In this document: piece after piece, positions 1 through 6,334 of the stretch | How the letters are laid out: every line of letters starts with the position of its first letter | How positions within the stretch are numbered: the first letter of the stretch is position 1 | NCBI GenBank assembly: GCA_016206675.1 | Contig: JACQRD010000036.1 | Span: 1 to 10,984 of the forward strand | From: Candidatus Omnitrophota bacterium | Lineage (GTDB): Bacteria > Omnitrophota > Gorgyraeia > Aquiviventales > Aquiviventaceae | Direction of reading: 5' to 3' | Length of the DNA stretch: 10,984 nucleotides | Translations under genes and position numbers: made by a program | Notes under the pieces: model-generated | The model's input: only the letters and a program-made list of their open reading frames with translations | Told to the model about the DNA's origin: nothing | Database searches by the model: none

Positions 1-16
1 GCCAGCTGCAGCGGCT

Positions 17-45
17 TTGACTTCATGACGCGCATTTGGTATCTT
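17..45 (+). promoter_or_regulatory. Promoter of the bamD-like/lptE operon, leaderless architecture
   Basis: A -35 hexamer TTGACT (17-22, five of six consensus bases) and a -10 hexamer TATCTT (40-45, four of six) are separated by 17 bases. The -10 box ends exactly 10 bases before the ATG at 56, so transcription would start at about 51-53 and leave almost no 5' untranslated region. No Shine-Dalgarno sequence lies before that ATG. The same geometry recurs before the HD-GYP gene and prfB. Assignment rests on sequence match and spacing only. Confidence 0.6.
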
Positions 46-55
46 GGACCGTTAC

Positions 56-1012
56 ATGCGTCTCTCTCCTCAATCTCTCCTGATCGTCGCCTTGTTGGCG
101 GCACTGCCCGTGCCCGAGGCCCAGGCCGCGTGGGTGTGGTCGCCGCAGACCGGCTGGGTGGGCCCCAGCGGGGCAGTCAAGGACACTCCGGAAGAGCAGC
201 TGGCCTTCGCGACCGCCTTCTTCGAACGGAAGGAGTACGACCGCGCCATCAAGGAGTTCAAGAAGCTCCTGAAAGCCTACAAGGAGGCGCGGGAGGCGCC
301 CGAGGCGCAGTACTACCTGGGCCGCTGCTTTGAAGAGCACGGCGACTACTACCGGGCCTTCAAGGAGTACCGCAAAACCGTGCAAACCTATCCGTCGAGC
401 AAGCGCTTCGAAGAGATCCTCGAGCGCGAATACCAGCTGGCCAACTATTTTCTCGCCGGCAAGAAGCGCAAACTGCTCGGCAAGTTCACGATCCTGCCGG
501 CGCGCGACAAGGCGGTGGAGATCTTCCAGGCGATCGTGGATGATGGCCCCTTCAGCGAGTACGGCCAGCTGGCCCAGTACAAGCTGGGGTTAGCCCACAT
601 GGCGCTGGGCGACTACGAGGCGGCGGTGACGGCGTTCGAAGGGGTGATCTCCCGCTACCCCGACTCGCCGCTCGTTGACGATGCGCGCTTCCAAATCGCC
701 CAGGCCAGCCTCAAGGGCACCTTCCAAGCCGGCTACGACCAGTCGCCGACGGATTTGGCCATCCGCGAGCTGACCGCGTTCGTCAAGGAGTACCCGGAGA
801 GCGAGTTGGCCCCCGAGGCCGGCACCCGCCTGGTGAGGCTCAAAGAGCGGCGCGCGGAGCACGAGTACCAGGTCGCGCAGTTTTATGAGCGCCGCCAGCG
901 CGTGACGTCCGCCGCGATCTACTACGAAACCATCGCGCAGGAGTTCCCTGAAACCGCCTGGGGCCCGAAAGCTGCGGCCCGTTTGCAAGTGCTTCAGCCC
1001 TCCGCCAAGTAA
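56..1012 (+). CDS. BamD-like tetratricopeptide-repeat outer-membrane assembly protein
   Basis: This 318-residue exported protein resembles BamD/YfiO, the tetratricopeptide component of the outer-membrane beta-barrel assembly complex. Residues 1-24 form a signal peptide (hydrophobic SLLIVALLAALP, then AQA before the likely cleavage at A25). A W-V-W-S-P-x-T-G-W segment follows. Helical TPR-like pairs run from about residue 45 to the end, with recognisable repeat cores such as ERKEYDRAIKEF, EHGDYYRAFKEY and ALGDYEAAVTAF, each followed by YP-type turns. Unlike classical BamD there is no lipobox cysteine at the cleavage site, so it would be a soluble periplasmic protein rather than a lipoprotein. 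An in-frame TTG at 44 would lie inside the -10 box, so the ATG at 56 is chosen. The stop overlaps the lptE start by one base (TAATG), which suggests translational coupling. The family assignment is good. A role as the true BamD, rather than another TPR scaffold, is inferred. Confidence 0.8.
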   Translation: MRLSPQSLLIVALLAALPVPEAQAAWVWSPQTGWVGPSGAVKDTPEEQLAFATAFFERKEYDRAIKEFKKLLKAYKEAREAPEAQYYLGRCFEEHGDYYRAFKEYRKTVQTYPSSKRFEEILEREYQLANYFLAGKKRKLLGKFTILPARDKAVEIFQAIVDDGPFSEYGQLAQYKLGLAHMALGDYEAAVTAFEGVISRYPDSPLVDDARFQIAQASLKGTFQAGYDQSPTDLAIRELTAFVKEYPESELAPEAGTRLVRLKERRAEHEYQVAQFYERRQRVTSAAIYYETIAQEFPETAWGPKAAARLQVLQPSAK

Positions 1013-1602
1013 TGCGGTTAGCACACAGCACACAGCACACAGCACACAGTCTGGGCGGCTTTTACTGTCTGCTGTCTGCTGTCTGCTGTCTGCTGTCAAA
1101 CGGATGCGGGTACACGGCGCGGCCAGGGCTCGCCTCGCACTTGAAGACCGTCTACGTCAAGCCCTTCGTCAACAAGATCGACGTCACCCAATTGAGCACG
1201 GCGGACGGCCGGTTTCCCGTCTACCGCCACCGGATGGAAGCCGACCTGACCAACGCCGTCCTCAGCCGCTACCAGTTCACCGGGCTGCTGCGCCCCGCGA
1301 CGATCGACAAGGCCGACTGCCGGCTGGAGGGCGAGCTGGTGGAGTTTCGCCGCGACCCCTTGCGGTATGACTCGAACCAGCAAGTCGAAGAGTGGCGGTT
1401 GAACCTGGCGGTCAACCTGCGCTTCTACGATCAGACCGTGCCGGATGCCGAGCAGGCGCTGATGTGGGAAGAGGCACGCCTCACGGGAGACACCACCTAC
1501 TTCGCGCTCGGAGCCAACGCCGAATCGGAATCCGCCGCGATGGACCGGGCCGTCACGGACTTGGCCCGCCGCATCGTCGAGCGGACGGTCGAGAACTGGT
1601 AA
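1012..1602 (+). CDS. lptE: LptE-family LPS-assembly lipoprotein
   Basis: The 196-residue product matches LptE, the outer-membrane lipoprotein that plugs LptD in the lipopolysaccharide transport machine. The hallmark Cys-Gly-Tyr is at residues 32-34, so C32 is the likely lipidated residue. Downstream are the family's VYVKPF segment (about 46-51), a central beta-rich part, a GDTTYF motif and a terminal amphipathic helix with DLARRIVERTVENW. The start is the ATG in TAATG, sharing one base with the upstream stop. The signal peptide is odd: residues 4-13 are encoded by a GCACACA heptamer array and residues 19-29 by a CTGTCTG array, giving AHSTQHTAHS and LLSAVCCLLS. The hydrophobic core is therefore repeat-derived, the only strong positive charge near the start is R2, and the lipobox (L-S-N-G-C) is weak. 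Lipoprotein processing is plausible but not certain. Confidence 0.8.
   Translation: MRLAHSTQHTAHSLGGFYCLLSAVCCLLSNGCGYTARPGLASHLKTVYVKPFVNKIDVTQLSTADGRFPVYRHRMEADLTNAVLSRYQFTGLLRPATIDKADCRLEGELVEFRRDPLRYDSNQQVEEWRLNLAVNLRFYDQTVPDAEQALMWEEARLTGDTTYFALGANAESESAAMDRAVTDLARRIVERTVENW
1021..1048 (+). repeat. Heptanucleotide array GCACACA x4, inside lptE
   Basis: Four perfect tandem copies of GCACACA begin at 1021, 1028, 1035 and 1042. Because 7 is not a multiple of 3, the array is read through all three frames and encodes a 7-residue-period peptide, AHSTQHT-AHS, in the n-region of the LptE signal peptide. It is nearly complementary to the CTGTCTG array 16 bases downstream, with one mismatch per unit. 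Confidence 0.9.
1065..1097 (+). repeat. Heptanucleotide array CTGTCTG x4.7, inside lptE
   Basis: Four perfect copies of CTGTCTG (1065-1092) plus CTGTC (1093-1097). The array encodes LLSAVCC-LLS, which is the hydrophobic core of the LptE signal peptide. Its reverse complement, read in the phase GCAGACA, differs from the neighbouring GCACACA unit at one base, so the two arrays can form a long imperfect hairpin over the translation start region of lptE. Confidence 0.9.
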
Positions 1603-1639
1603 GCGTTGGCTCACCCCTAAAACGTCCCAAACGAAATGA

Positions 1640-1751
1640 CCAAGCACCAAATCCCAATGTCCAAACAAGCACCAAATTCGAAGCACCAAGCACCAAACCG
1701 TTTGGAACTTGGTGCTTGGGATTTGTTTGGCATTTGGGATTTGGTGCTTGG
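1640..1751. repeat. Long inverted repeat made of degenerate 7-base units (lptE-holA gap)
   Basis: The gap between lptE and the delta-like gene (1603-1782) holds an AT-richer element with two arms. The outermost 17 bases of the left arm (CCAAGCACCAAATCCCA, 1640-1656) are a perfect reverse complement of 1735-1751. An inner perfect 11-base arm pair (1686-1696 with 1709-1719) encloses a 12-base loop. The rest of the arms pair imperfectly. Read in register, the left arm shows a 7-base period with units such as AAGCACC repeated at 1667, 1681 and 1688. Degenerate copies of the right-arm motif (GGTGCTTGG) continue to about 1773. It has no run of T after the stem, so it is not a typical intrinsic terminator. 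Confidence 0.85.
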
Positions 1752-1782
1752 AATTTGATGACCGGTGCTTGGTGATTACGCC

Positions 1783-2589
1783 ATGGCCGCCGAGACGGGC
1801 GTGTCGTCTGAGCCGCAAGGCGGACTTCGCCTGTTTGTCGGCGCGGATCGGGCGCGGAAGCTGCAGCGCATCCAGGCGCTGGAGCGCTCCTTGCGGATCG
1901 CCCCGCTCGACCGCCACCAAGTGGATGCCGCCTCGCTTGCCGCAACCGAGCTGCTGGCCCTCTGCCGCCAACAACCCGCCGCCAGCCCCGTCAGGCTGAT
2001 TGTCGTCGATCAAGCCCACAAGCTGGAAGCCGCCGGTGTGAGCGCGCTGCTGACCCTGGCGGAGGTCATCCGCCGCAATGCCTGCGTGGTCCTGCTGGTG
2101 GAGGCGCCGCTGCCGGCGCGCCATCCCTTGGCCCAGGCCGGCGGCGCGGTGACGGTGGAGGAGTTTCCTGGCAGGGATGTCGCTGCGGTGAAGCCCTTCG
2201 CTCTGACGGATGCGCTGGGCCGGCGCGATGCGGCGGCGGCGTTGACGGCGATGCGCGACCAGCTGCTCGCCGGCAAAGACCCGCTCGACGTGCTGGGGTT
2301 GATCGTCTGGCAGGTGCAGCGATGGGTCGCGGTGAAGCGGTTCACCATCGCCCGGGAGTCGGTGGACGCGATCCTCGCCGCCACGGGGCTGCGGCCATGG
2401 CAGCTGCAGCGGATTCAAGCCGAGGTGGCCGAACGGCCGATGGCGGCCCTGCAACAGCTCTTGGCGCGATGCTGGCAGGTGGATGCTTCGGCGCGCAGCG
2501 GCCGGCTGCCGCCGGAGATCGCCGTCGAACAGCTGGTGATTGAAGCGTGCCGCCCGCAGGAGCGCGCGGCGTGCGGCGCGTTATTATGA
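1783..2589 (+). CDS. holA: DNA polymerase III subunit delta-like protein (short form)
   Basis: The 268-residue product resembles HolA, the clamp-loader delta subunit. Residues about 15-115 look like a reduced AAA+-type domain: LRLFVGADRARKLQRIQAL corresponds to the first strand and helix of delta, and LIVVDQAHKLEAAG to the strand carrying the degenerate Walker B. The C-terminal third matches the delta collar domain (FALTDALGRRDAAAAL, then GKDPLDVLGLIVWQVQRW). The usual helical second domain between these parts, roughly 70-80 residues, seems to be missing, and the Leu-Phe pair with which delta contacts the beta clamp is not visible where expected (QQPAASPVRLIVV). E. coli delta has 343 residues. 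ATG 1783 is preferred; an in-frame GTG at 1765 would add six residues. Neither start has a good ribosome binding site. The 3' end overlaps the convergent rpsT by six bases. The position before rpsT is common for holA in Gram-negative genomes. Confidence 0.7.
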   Translation: MAAETGVSSEPQGGLRLFVGADRARKLQRIQALERSLRIAPLDRHQVDAASLAATELLALCRQQPAASPVRLIVVDQAHKLEAAGVSALLTLAEVIRRNACVVLLVEAPLPARHPLAQAGGAVTVEEFPGRDVAAVKPFALTDALGRRDAAAALTAMRDQLLAGKDPLDVLGLIVWQVQRWVAVKRFTIARESVDAILAATGLRPWQLQRIQAEVAERPMAALQQLLARCWQVDASARSGRLPPEIAVEQLVIEACRPQERAACGALL

Positions 2590-2856
2590 GGAGGAGAGCC
2601 GGCGGTTGAGCTGGAGTGCCAGGCGGGACTTGGACCGGGCGGCGGTGTTGCGGTGCAGCACGCCCTTGGAGGCGGCGCGGTCGTACTTGCCGGCCACCAC
2701 GTGGATGAGCGTTTTGGCCTCATCCAGTTTTTTCGATTGGAGCAAGCCCAGCAGCCGCTTGGTGAGCGTCTTCAGCTCTGAGCGGACCGCCTGATTGCGC
2801 TGCTGGCGCGCGCGGTCCTTCCGCAATTGTCTCAGTGCCGCATGTTTAATTGGCAT
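2584..2856 (-). CDS. rpsT: Small ribosomal subunit protein bS20
   Basis: The 90-residue, very basic protein begins MPIKHAALRQLRKDRARQ and matches bS20, the helical-bundle protein that binds 16S rRNA early in 30S assembly. Typical family features are the N-terminal K/R-rich helix, the central LLQSKKLDEAKTLIHVV segment and the KGVLHRNTAARSKSRLA stretch before the C-terminus. The start is fixed by a strong GGGAGG Shine-Dalgarno site on the reverse strand (2862-2867) five bases before the ATG at 2856; a longer in-frame reading to 2916 would run through the promoter. The stop codon lies inside the last codons of the convergent delta-like gene. Confidence 0.95.
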   Translation of the reverse strand: MPIKHAALRQLRKDRARQQRNQAVRSELKTLTKRLLGLLQSKKLDEAKTLIHVVAGKYDRAASKGVLHRNTAARSKSRLALQLNRRLSSS

Positions 2857-2878
2857 CGCTTCCTCCCGAAAGGACGCT

Positions 2879-2906
2879 ATTCTAGCATGAAACCGTCGGC
2901 AGTCCA
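2879..2906 (-). promoter_or_regulatory. rpsT promoter
   Basis: On the reverse strand, TGGACT (2901-2906; four of six bases of the -35 consensus) and TAGAAT (2879-2884; five of six of the -10 consensus) are 16 bases apart. A TG dinucleotide one base before the -10 hexamer makes it an extended -10. The -10 ends 22 bases before the start codon, leaving room for the GGGAGG site, so this gene has a conventional leader. No matching forward promoter for murJ was found in the shared 71-base region. Confidence 0.6.
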
Positions 2907-2927
2907 GCGATTTCACGGGGTGCGTTC

Positions 2928-4505
2928 ATGAGCCGCTCGGCGTCGGGGCGGATCGTGCGCTCGGCGGGCGTGCTGGCCGCCGCCACCGGGGTCAGCCGCC
3001 TCCTCGGATTCGTCCGCGACATCCTGATGGCCCGGCTCTTCGGCACGTCGGCCCAGGCCCAGGCGTTCGTGGTGGCCTTCCGGTTGCCGAATCTGCTGCG
3101 GGATTTGGTGGCGGAGGGGGCGGTGGCCAGCGCCATCGTGCCGACGTTCAGCCCCTACCGCCTGCGGGGCGACGCGCAGGGCCTGCGGCAGATCAGCCAG
3201 GCGCTGCTGTCGCGGCTGCTGGTGCTGTTAGGCGCCATCGGCGCTGCGGGAGTGCTCGCGGCCCCCTGGATCGTGCGGCTCGTGGCTCCCGGATTCGTCA
3301 CCGACCCGGAGAAGTTCGCCCTGACCGTCCTCTTGACCCGCATCCTGTTTCCCTTCATTACGCTGGTGGGGTTGTGGGCTTTCTTCATGGGCTACCTCAA
3401 CACCGTCGGCCACTTCGCGCTGCCGGCGCTGGGGCCGGCCATTCTGAATCTCTCCATGATCGCGGGGTGCCTCTGGCTGGTGCCGCGCACCTCTCCAGGG
3501 GTGGTGGCGCTGGCGGCGGCCGTGGTGATCGGCGGGGTGATTCAACTCGTGATTCAGATTCCGGCGGCGGTGCGGCAGGGGTTTGTCTGGCGCTGGCGCT
3601 GGCGGTCTGCGGGGACGACCACCGCGCTTCGCCTGCTGGGGCCGCGGATCGTCGGCTCCGCCGTGTATCAAGCCAACGTGATGATCGACACGATCCTGGC
3701 GTCGTTGGGCTCCGTCGTCGGCGACGGCGCGGTGGCCGCGCTCTATTTCGCCAACCGCTTGGTGCAGCTGCCGCTGGCCCTCTTCGGGACGGCGTCGGCT
3801 CAAGCCAGCCTGCCGGCGCTGGCGGAGCAAAGCGCCTCGGGCGATCTCGAGGCCTTCGCGCGCACGCTGCGCAGCGTCTTGCGCATGGTGGCTTTTGTGA
3901 TCCTGCCGGCCTCCGCCGGATTGATCGTGCTCGCAGGACCGATCGTCACCGGGTTGTTCCAGCGCGGGGCGTTTGATCGCCACGCCTCGCAGATGACGAC
4001 GATCGCCCTCAGCTACTACTCGCTGGGCCTGCTGGCCTTTTCGGCCAACAAGGTGCTCACCGGGGCGTTCTACGCGCTGCACGACACCCGAACGCCCGTC
4101 CGGCTGGCCGTTGAAGTGGTCGTCATGAACGTCGCCCTTTGCCTGGCGCTGATGTGGCCGATGCGCATCGGCGGGCTGGCGCTGGCCGCCGCCGTGAGCA
4201 ATTCGGTCAATGCCGTGCGCCTGGCCCGCCGCATGGAACGGCGGCTGAAGCGGCCCCTGCTTGGCCCGCTGCGCGATCCGCTGCTGCGGATGGCCGCTGC
4301 GTCGCTGCTGATGGGGGCGGCCTGCTGGGGGCTGTGGCGCGCCGCAGGCTTTGACGCCAGCCCCCTGCCGGGGCTGTGCGTGGCGATCCCGGCCTCCGTC
4401 GGCGTGTATCTCGCCGCCTGTTGGGGATTGCGCATTCAGGAACTGGCCTCCGCCCGACGATGGCTGAGCAAACTCCCACCCCTCTCGCTCTTCGTGAACG
4501 AATAG
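2928..4505 (+). CDS. murJ: Lipid II flippase MurJ (MviN family)
   Basis: The 525-residue polytopic membrane protein matches MurJ, which moves lipid II across the inner membrane for peptidoglycan synthesis. The N-terminus carries the family signature RLLGFVRDILMARLFG (about residues 25-40), followed by FRLPNLLRDLVAEGAVASAIVPTF. Length and the run of about 14 hydrophobic segments fit the MurJ/MviN branch of the MOP exporter superfamily. A second signature region, YFANRLVQLPLALFGTASAQASLP, lies mid-protein. The ATG at 2928 has only a weak GGGGTG site 7 bases upstream. The last 46 bases overlap the start of uvrC in another frame, so the two are almost certainly co-transcribed. Confidence 0.95.
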   Translation: MSRSASGRIVRSAGVLAAATGVSRLLGFVRDILMARLFGTSAQAQAFVVAFRLPNLLRDLVAEGAVASAIVPTFSPYRLRGDAQGLRQISQALLSRLLVLLGAIGAAGVLAAPWIVRLVAPGFVTDPEKFALTVLLTRILFPFITLVGLWAFFMGYLNTVGHFALPALGPAILNLSMIAGCLWLVPRTSPGVVALAAAVVIGGVIQLVIQIPAAVRQGFVWRWRWRSAGTTTALRLLGPRIVGSAVYQANVMIDTILASLGSVVGDGAVAALYFANRLVQLPLALFGTASAQASLPALAEQSASGDLEAFARTLRSVLRMVAFVILPASAGLIVLAGPIVTGLFQRGAFDRHASQMTTIALSYYSLGLLAFSANKVLTGAFYALHDTRTPVRLAVEVVVMNVALCLALMWPMRIGGLALAAAVSNSVNAVRLARRMERRLKRPLLGPLRDPLLRMAAASLLMGAACWGLWRAAGFDASPLPGLCVAIPASVGVYLAACWGLRIQELASARRWLSKLPPLSLFVNE

Positions 4506-5788
4506 CCGGCTTGCCGGATCAGCCCGGCGTCTATCTCTTCTACGACGAGGGGCGGCAGCTGCTCTATGTCGGCAAAGCACTCAGCCTGCGCAAGCGGGTG
4601 GCGTCGTATTTCCGCGCGCCCCGGCAGCTGGCTCCCCGCATGGCGCAGATGGTCGGGAAGATCCGCGCCATCGACGTGCGGACGACGGCCTCGGAGGCCG
4701 AGGCCCTGCTGCTGGAAGCCCAGCTCATCAAGCAGCAGCGGCCGCGCTTTAACGTCCTCTTCCGTGACGACAAGGCCTACCCGCTGCTGAAGATCGCGAA
4801 CGAGCCGTTTCCGCGATTGCTGGTGGTGCGGCGCAGGGCGGACGACGGCGGGAAGTATTTCGGCCCCTATCCGGACGCCGGGTTGATGCATGAGGCGGTG
4901 CGGTTCTTGCGCCGCGTCTTTCCGCTGCGCACCTGCCGGACGTTTCCCGCCACGCCCTGCCTGGAGTACCATCTGGGCCAGTGCTTGGCACCCTGCGTCC
5001 GCTACATCGACGCCGCGCGGTATCAGCACATCGTGGAGGATCTGGCGGCGTTCTTGGAGGGTAAGCGCGACCGGCTACTCAACGATCTCTCGCGCCGGAT
5101 GCAGCAGGCGTCGCGCGACCGCCGCTTCGAGGAGGCCGCGCGGCTGCGCGACCAGATCCAGGCGCTGACCTCGGTCATCGTGGCGAAGGCGAAGTCGCTC
5201 TCCGCCGGGCCGCTGGAGCAGCTGCAGGCGGCGCTGAAGCTGCCGCGCCTGCCGCGGCGCATCGAGGCGTTCGACATTTCGCACGTCTTCGGCGAGGCCG
5301 CGGTGGGGTCGATGGTCGTCTTCACCGACGGCAAACCCCACAAAGCCCACTACCGCCGTTTCAAGATTGCCACGGTAGACGGGATCGATGACTACCGCAT
5401 GATGCGGGAGGTCATCCGGCGCCGCTACAGCGGCACGCTCTCGACGGCCCTGCCGTCCTTCGACTCCCGCTCAGGACGGCATCCCGAGCGCAGTCGAGGG
5501 ATGCCGCTGCCGGACCTCATCCTCGTTGACGGCGGCAAGGGGCAGCTGGCCGCGGCGTGCGAAGAGCTGGCCGCGCTGCGGCTGAGCATTCCATCGATGG
5601 GATTGGCCAAACGCTTCGAGCACATTTTTCTTCCAGGCGCCTCGGTGCCGATCGTGCTGCTGCCCACCTCGCCCGTGCTGCACCTCGTGCAGCACATCCG
5701 CGATGAGGCGCACCGGTTTGCGATCACGTACCACCGGACGCTACGCCGCAACCAGTTGAAAACGCGCCGAACAACAGGAGGCCGCTGA
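4460..5788 (+). CDS. uvrC: Excinuclease ABC subunit C, shortened form
   Basis: The 442-residue product is UvrC, which makes both incisions in nucleotide-excision repair. The GIY-YIG nuclease is at residues about 18-95 (GVY 23-25, YVG 36-38, probable catalytic E87). A cysteine-containing stretch follows, then a UVR motif for UvrB binding (RRFEEAARLRDQIQAL). The RNase H-like nuclease keeps its acidic and histidine residues: D272 in FDISH, D357 in LVDGGKGQL, H418 in RDEAHRFA. Two usual parts are missing: the roughly 130-residue segment between the UVR motif and the second nuclease, and the C-terminal helix-hairpin-helix pair. E. coli UvrC has 610 residues. A dispersed-repeat insertion adds about 15 residues (334-348) before the second nuclease aspartate. 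The start is ATG 4460, inside murJ, because homology begins with the following LPDQPGVYLFYD. The stop shares one base with the ogt start. Confidence 0.9.
   Translation: MAEQTPTPLALRERIAGLPDQPGVYLFYDEGRQLLYVGKALSLRKRVASYFRAPRQLAPRMAQMVGKIRAIDVRTTASEAEALLLEAQLIKQQRPRFNVLFRDDKAYPLLKIANEPFPRLLVVRRRADDGGKYFGPYPDAGLMHEAVRFLRRVFPLRTCRTFPATPCLEYHLGQCLAPCVRYIDAARYQHIVEDLAAFLEGKRDRLLNDLSRRMQQASRDRRFEEAARLRDQIQALTSVIVAKAKSLSAGPLEQLQAALKLPRLPRRIEAFDISHVFGEAAVGSMVVFTDGKPHKAHYRRFKIATVDGIDDYRMMREVIRRRYSGTLSTALPSFDSRSGRHPERSRGMPLPDLILVDGGKGQLAAACEELAALRLSIPSMGLAKRFEHIFLPGASVPIVLLPTSPVLHLVQHIRDEAHRFAITYHRTLRRNQLKTRRTTGGR
5459..5505. repeat. Dispersed palindromic repeat inserted in frame in uvrC
   Basis: The segment has two near-complementary arms, TTCGACTCCCGCTCAGGA (5459-5476) and 5482-5499, plus a perfect 8-base pair of arms GGCATCCC (5478-5485) and GGGATGCC (5498-5505). 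From memory this resembles a widespread intergenic repeat of the form CTTCGACTxxGCTCAGG / CCCGAGCGxAGTCGAGG found in many bacteria. Here it is read as part of UvrC (FDSRSGRHPERSRGM) and keeps the frame open. It sits in a loop between secondary-structure elements, where insertion may be tolerated. Confidence 0.7.
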
Positions 5789-6108
5789 TGCCATCACGTC
5801 GTCGCACCACGCACGCACCACCGGGAGTCTCGCACGCCGCCTGGGCCGCGCTCACGCCGTTTGCCCGGAAAGTGTATCGCGCCGCCGGCCGCATTCCGAA
5901 GGGGCAGACGCGCTCCTATCAATGGATCGCCGGCCAGATCGGCCGGCCTCGGGCCGTGCGGGCAGTGGGCAACGCCTTGAAGCGCAATCCCTTCATGCCG
6001 GTGGTGCCCTGCCACCGCGTGGTACGCTCCGACGGCTCGCTGGGCGGCTACGCCGGCGGCCTGACCCGCAAGCGCGCCCTCCTTCGCCGCGAAGCCGCCT
6101 CGATCTGA
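5788..6108 (+). CDS. ogt: Methylated-DNA--protein-cysteine methyltransferase, single-domain
   Basis: The 106-residue protein is the DNA-binding and catalytic C-terminal domain of the O6-alkylguanine-DNA alkyltransferase family. It carries the active-site motif PCHRV with C75, so it is a potential suicide methyltransferase and not an alkyltransferase-like protein, which would have Trp at that position. GRPRAVRAVGNALKRNP is the recognition helix region, with the Arg that flips the damaged base, and SDGSLGGYAGG closes the active site. The N-terminal domain found in Ada C-terminal and Ogt proteins of 160-180 residues is absent. The ATG at 5788 overlaps the uvrC stop (TGATG) and has a perfect AGGAGG site (5776-5781) six bases upstream. 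It forms a two-gene repair unit with uvrC. The symbol is given at family level. Confidence 0.88.
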   Translation: MPSRRRTTHAPPGVSHAAWAALTPFARKVYRAAGRIPKGQTRSYQWIAGQIGRPRAVRAVGNALKRNPFMPVVPCHRVVRSDGSLGGYAGGLTRKRALLRREAASI

Positions 6109-6129
6109 TCTCGTCCCCCTGTCGTGCTA

Positions 6130-6305
6130 CGGCGGCGTGGCCGTCCGCTCGTTCCGGTGCGGGCTCCGGGCGCCCGGGGGGCGTCGAACCGGCCGGCCAA
6201 CTCCTCGCCGGTCGGGCTCGTCGGACAGGCCGGCCGTGTCTCAAAAACAGTTCGCCGCCCCCGGGCTGAGCCCGCACAGTCACTCGCGGTCCGCCCGCGC
6301 CGCCG
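6130..6305 (+). other. Candidate structured RNA or palindromic element, copy A
   Basis: Concentric arms pair from outside in. 6130-6140 pairs with 6295-6305 (11 pairs, one G-U). 6157-6166 pairs with 6268-6277 (10 pairs). 6172-6180 pairs with 6258-6266 (9 pairs). 6185-6189 pairs with 6250-6254 (CGAAC/GTTCG). 6190-6198 pairs with 6228-6236 (9 pairs). The terminal loop is 29 bases and an A-rich bulge (TGTCTCAAAAACA, 6237-6249) lies on the 3' side. A small hairpin GCTAC/GTAGC (6305-6309/6315-6319) follows. Five nested stems in order exceed what one palindrome gives, but high GC raises the chance of accidental pairing. Strand and transcription are unknown. Confidence 0.4.
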
Positions 6306-6334
6306 CTACTAGAGGTAGCCAAGTGCTGGTAGGA

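Noticed and set aside
44..55. TTG start at 44 for the bamD-like gene
   Set aside because: It lies inside the -10 hexamer and would add a charged DRY before the signal peptide. The ATG at 56 fits both the signal peptide and the promoter spacing.
1697..1760. Intrinsic terminator after lptE
   Set aside because: The stems are AT-rich and period-7, and no run of T follows either hairpin, so there is no support for termination beyond the presence of a stem.
1096..2454. Long reverse-strand open frames, also at 3228-4580 and 9601-10983
   Set aside because: They lie opposite confidently identified genes (lptE/delta-like, murJ, secA), and their translations lack recognisable domains. They are high-GC antisense shadows.
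5770..5900. UvrC helix-hairpin-helix domain lost by a recent frameshift
   Set aside because: The downstream sequence is the start of ogt with its own strong ribosome binding site, and no HhH-like residues appear in the frames after the UvrC stop.
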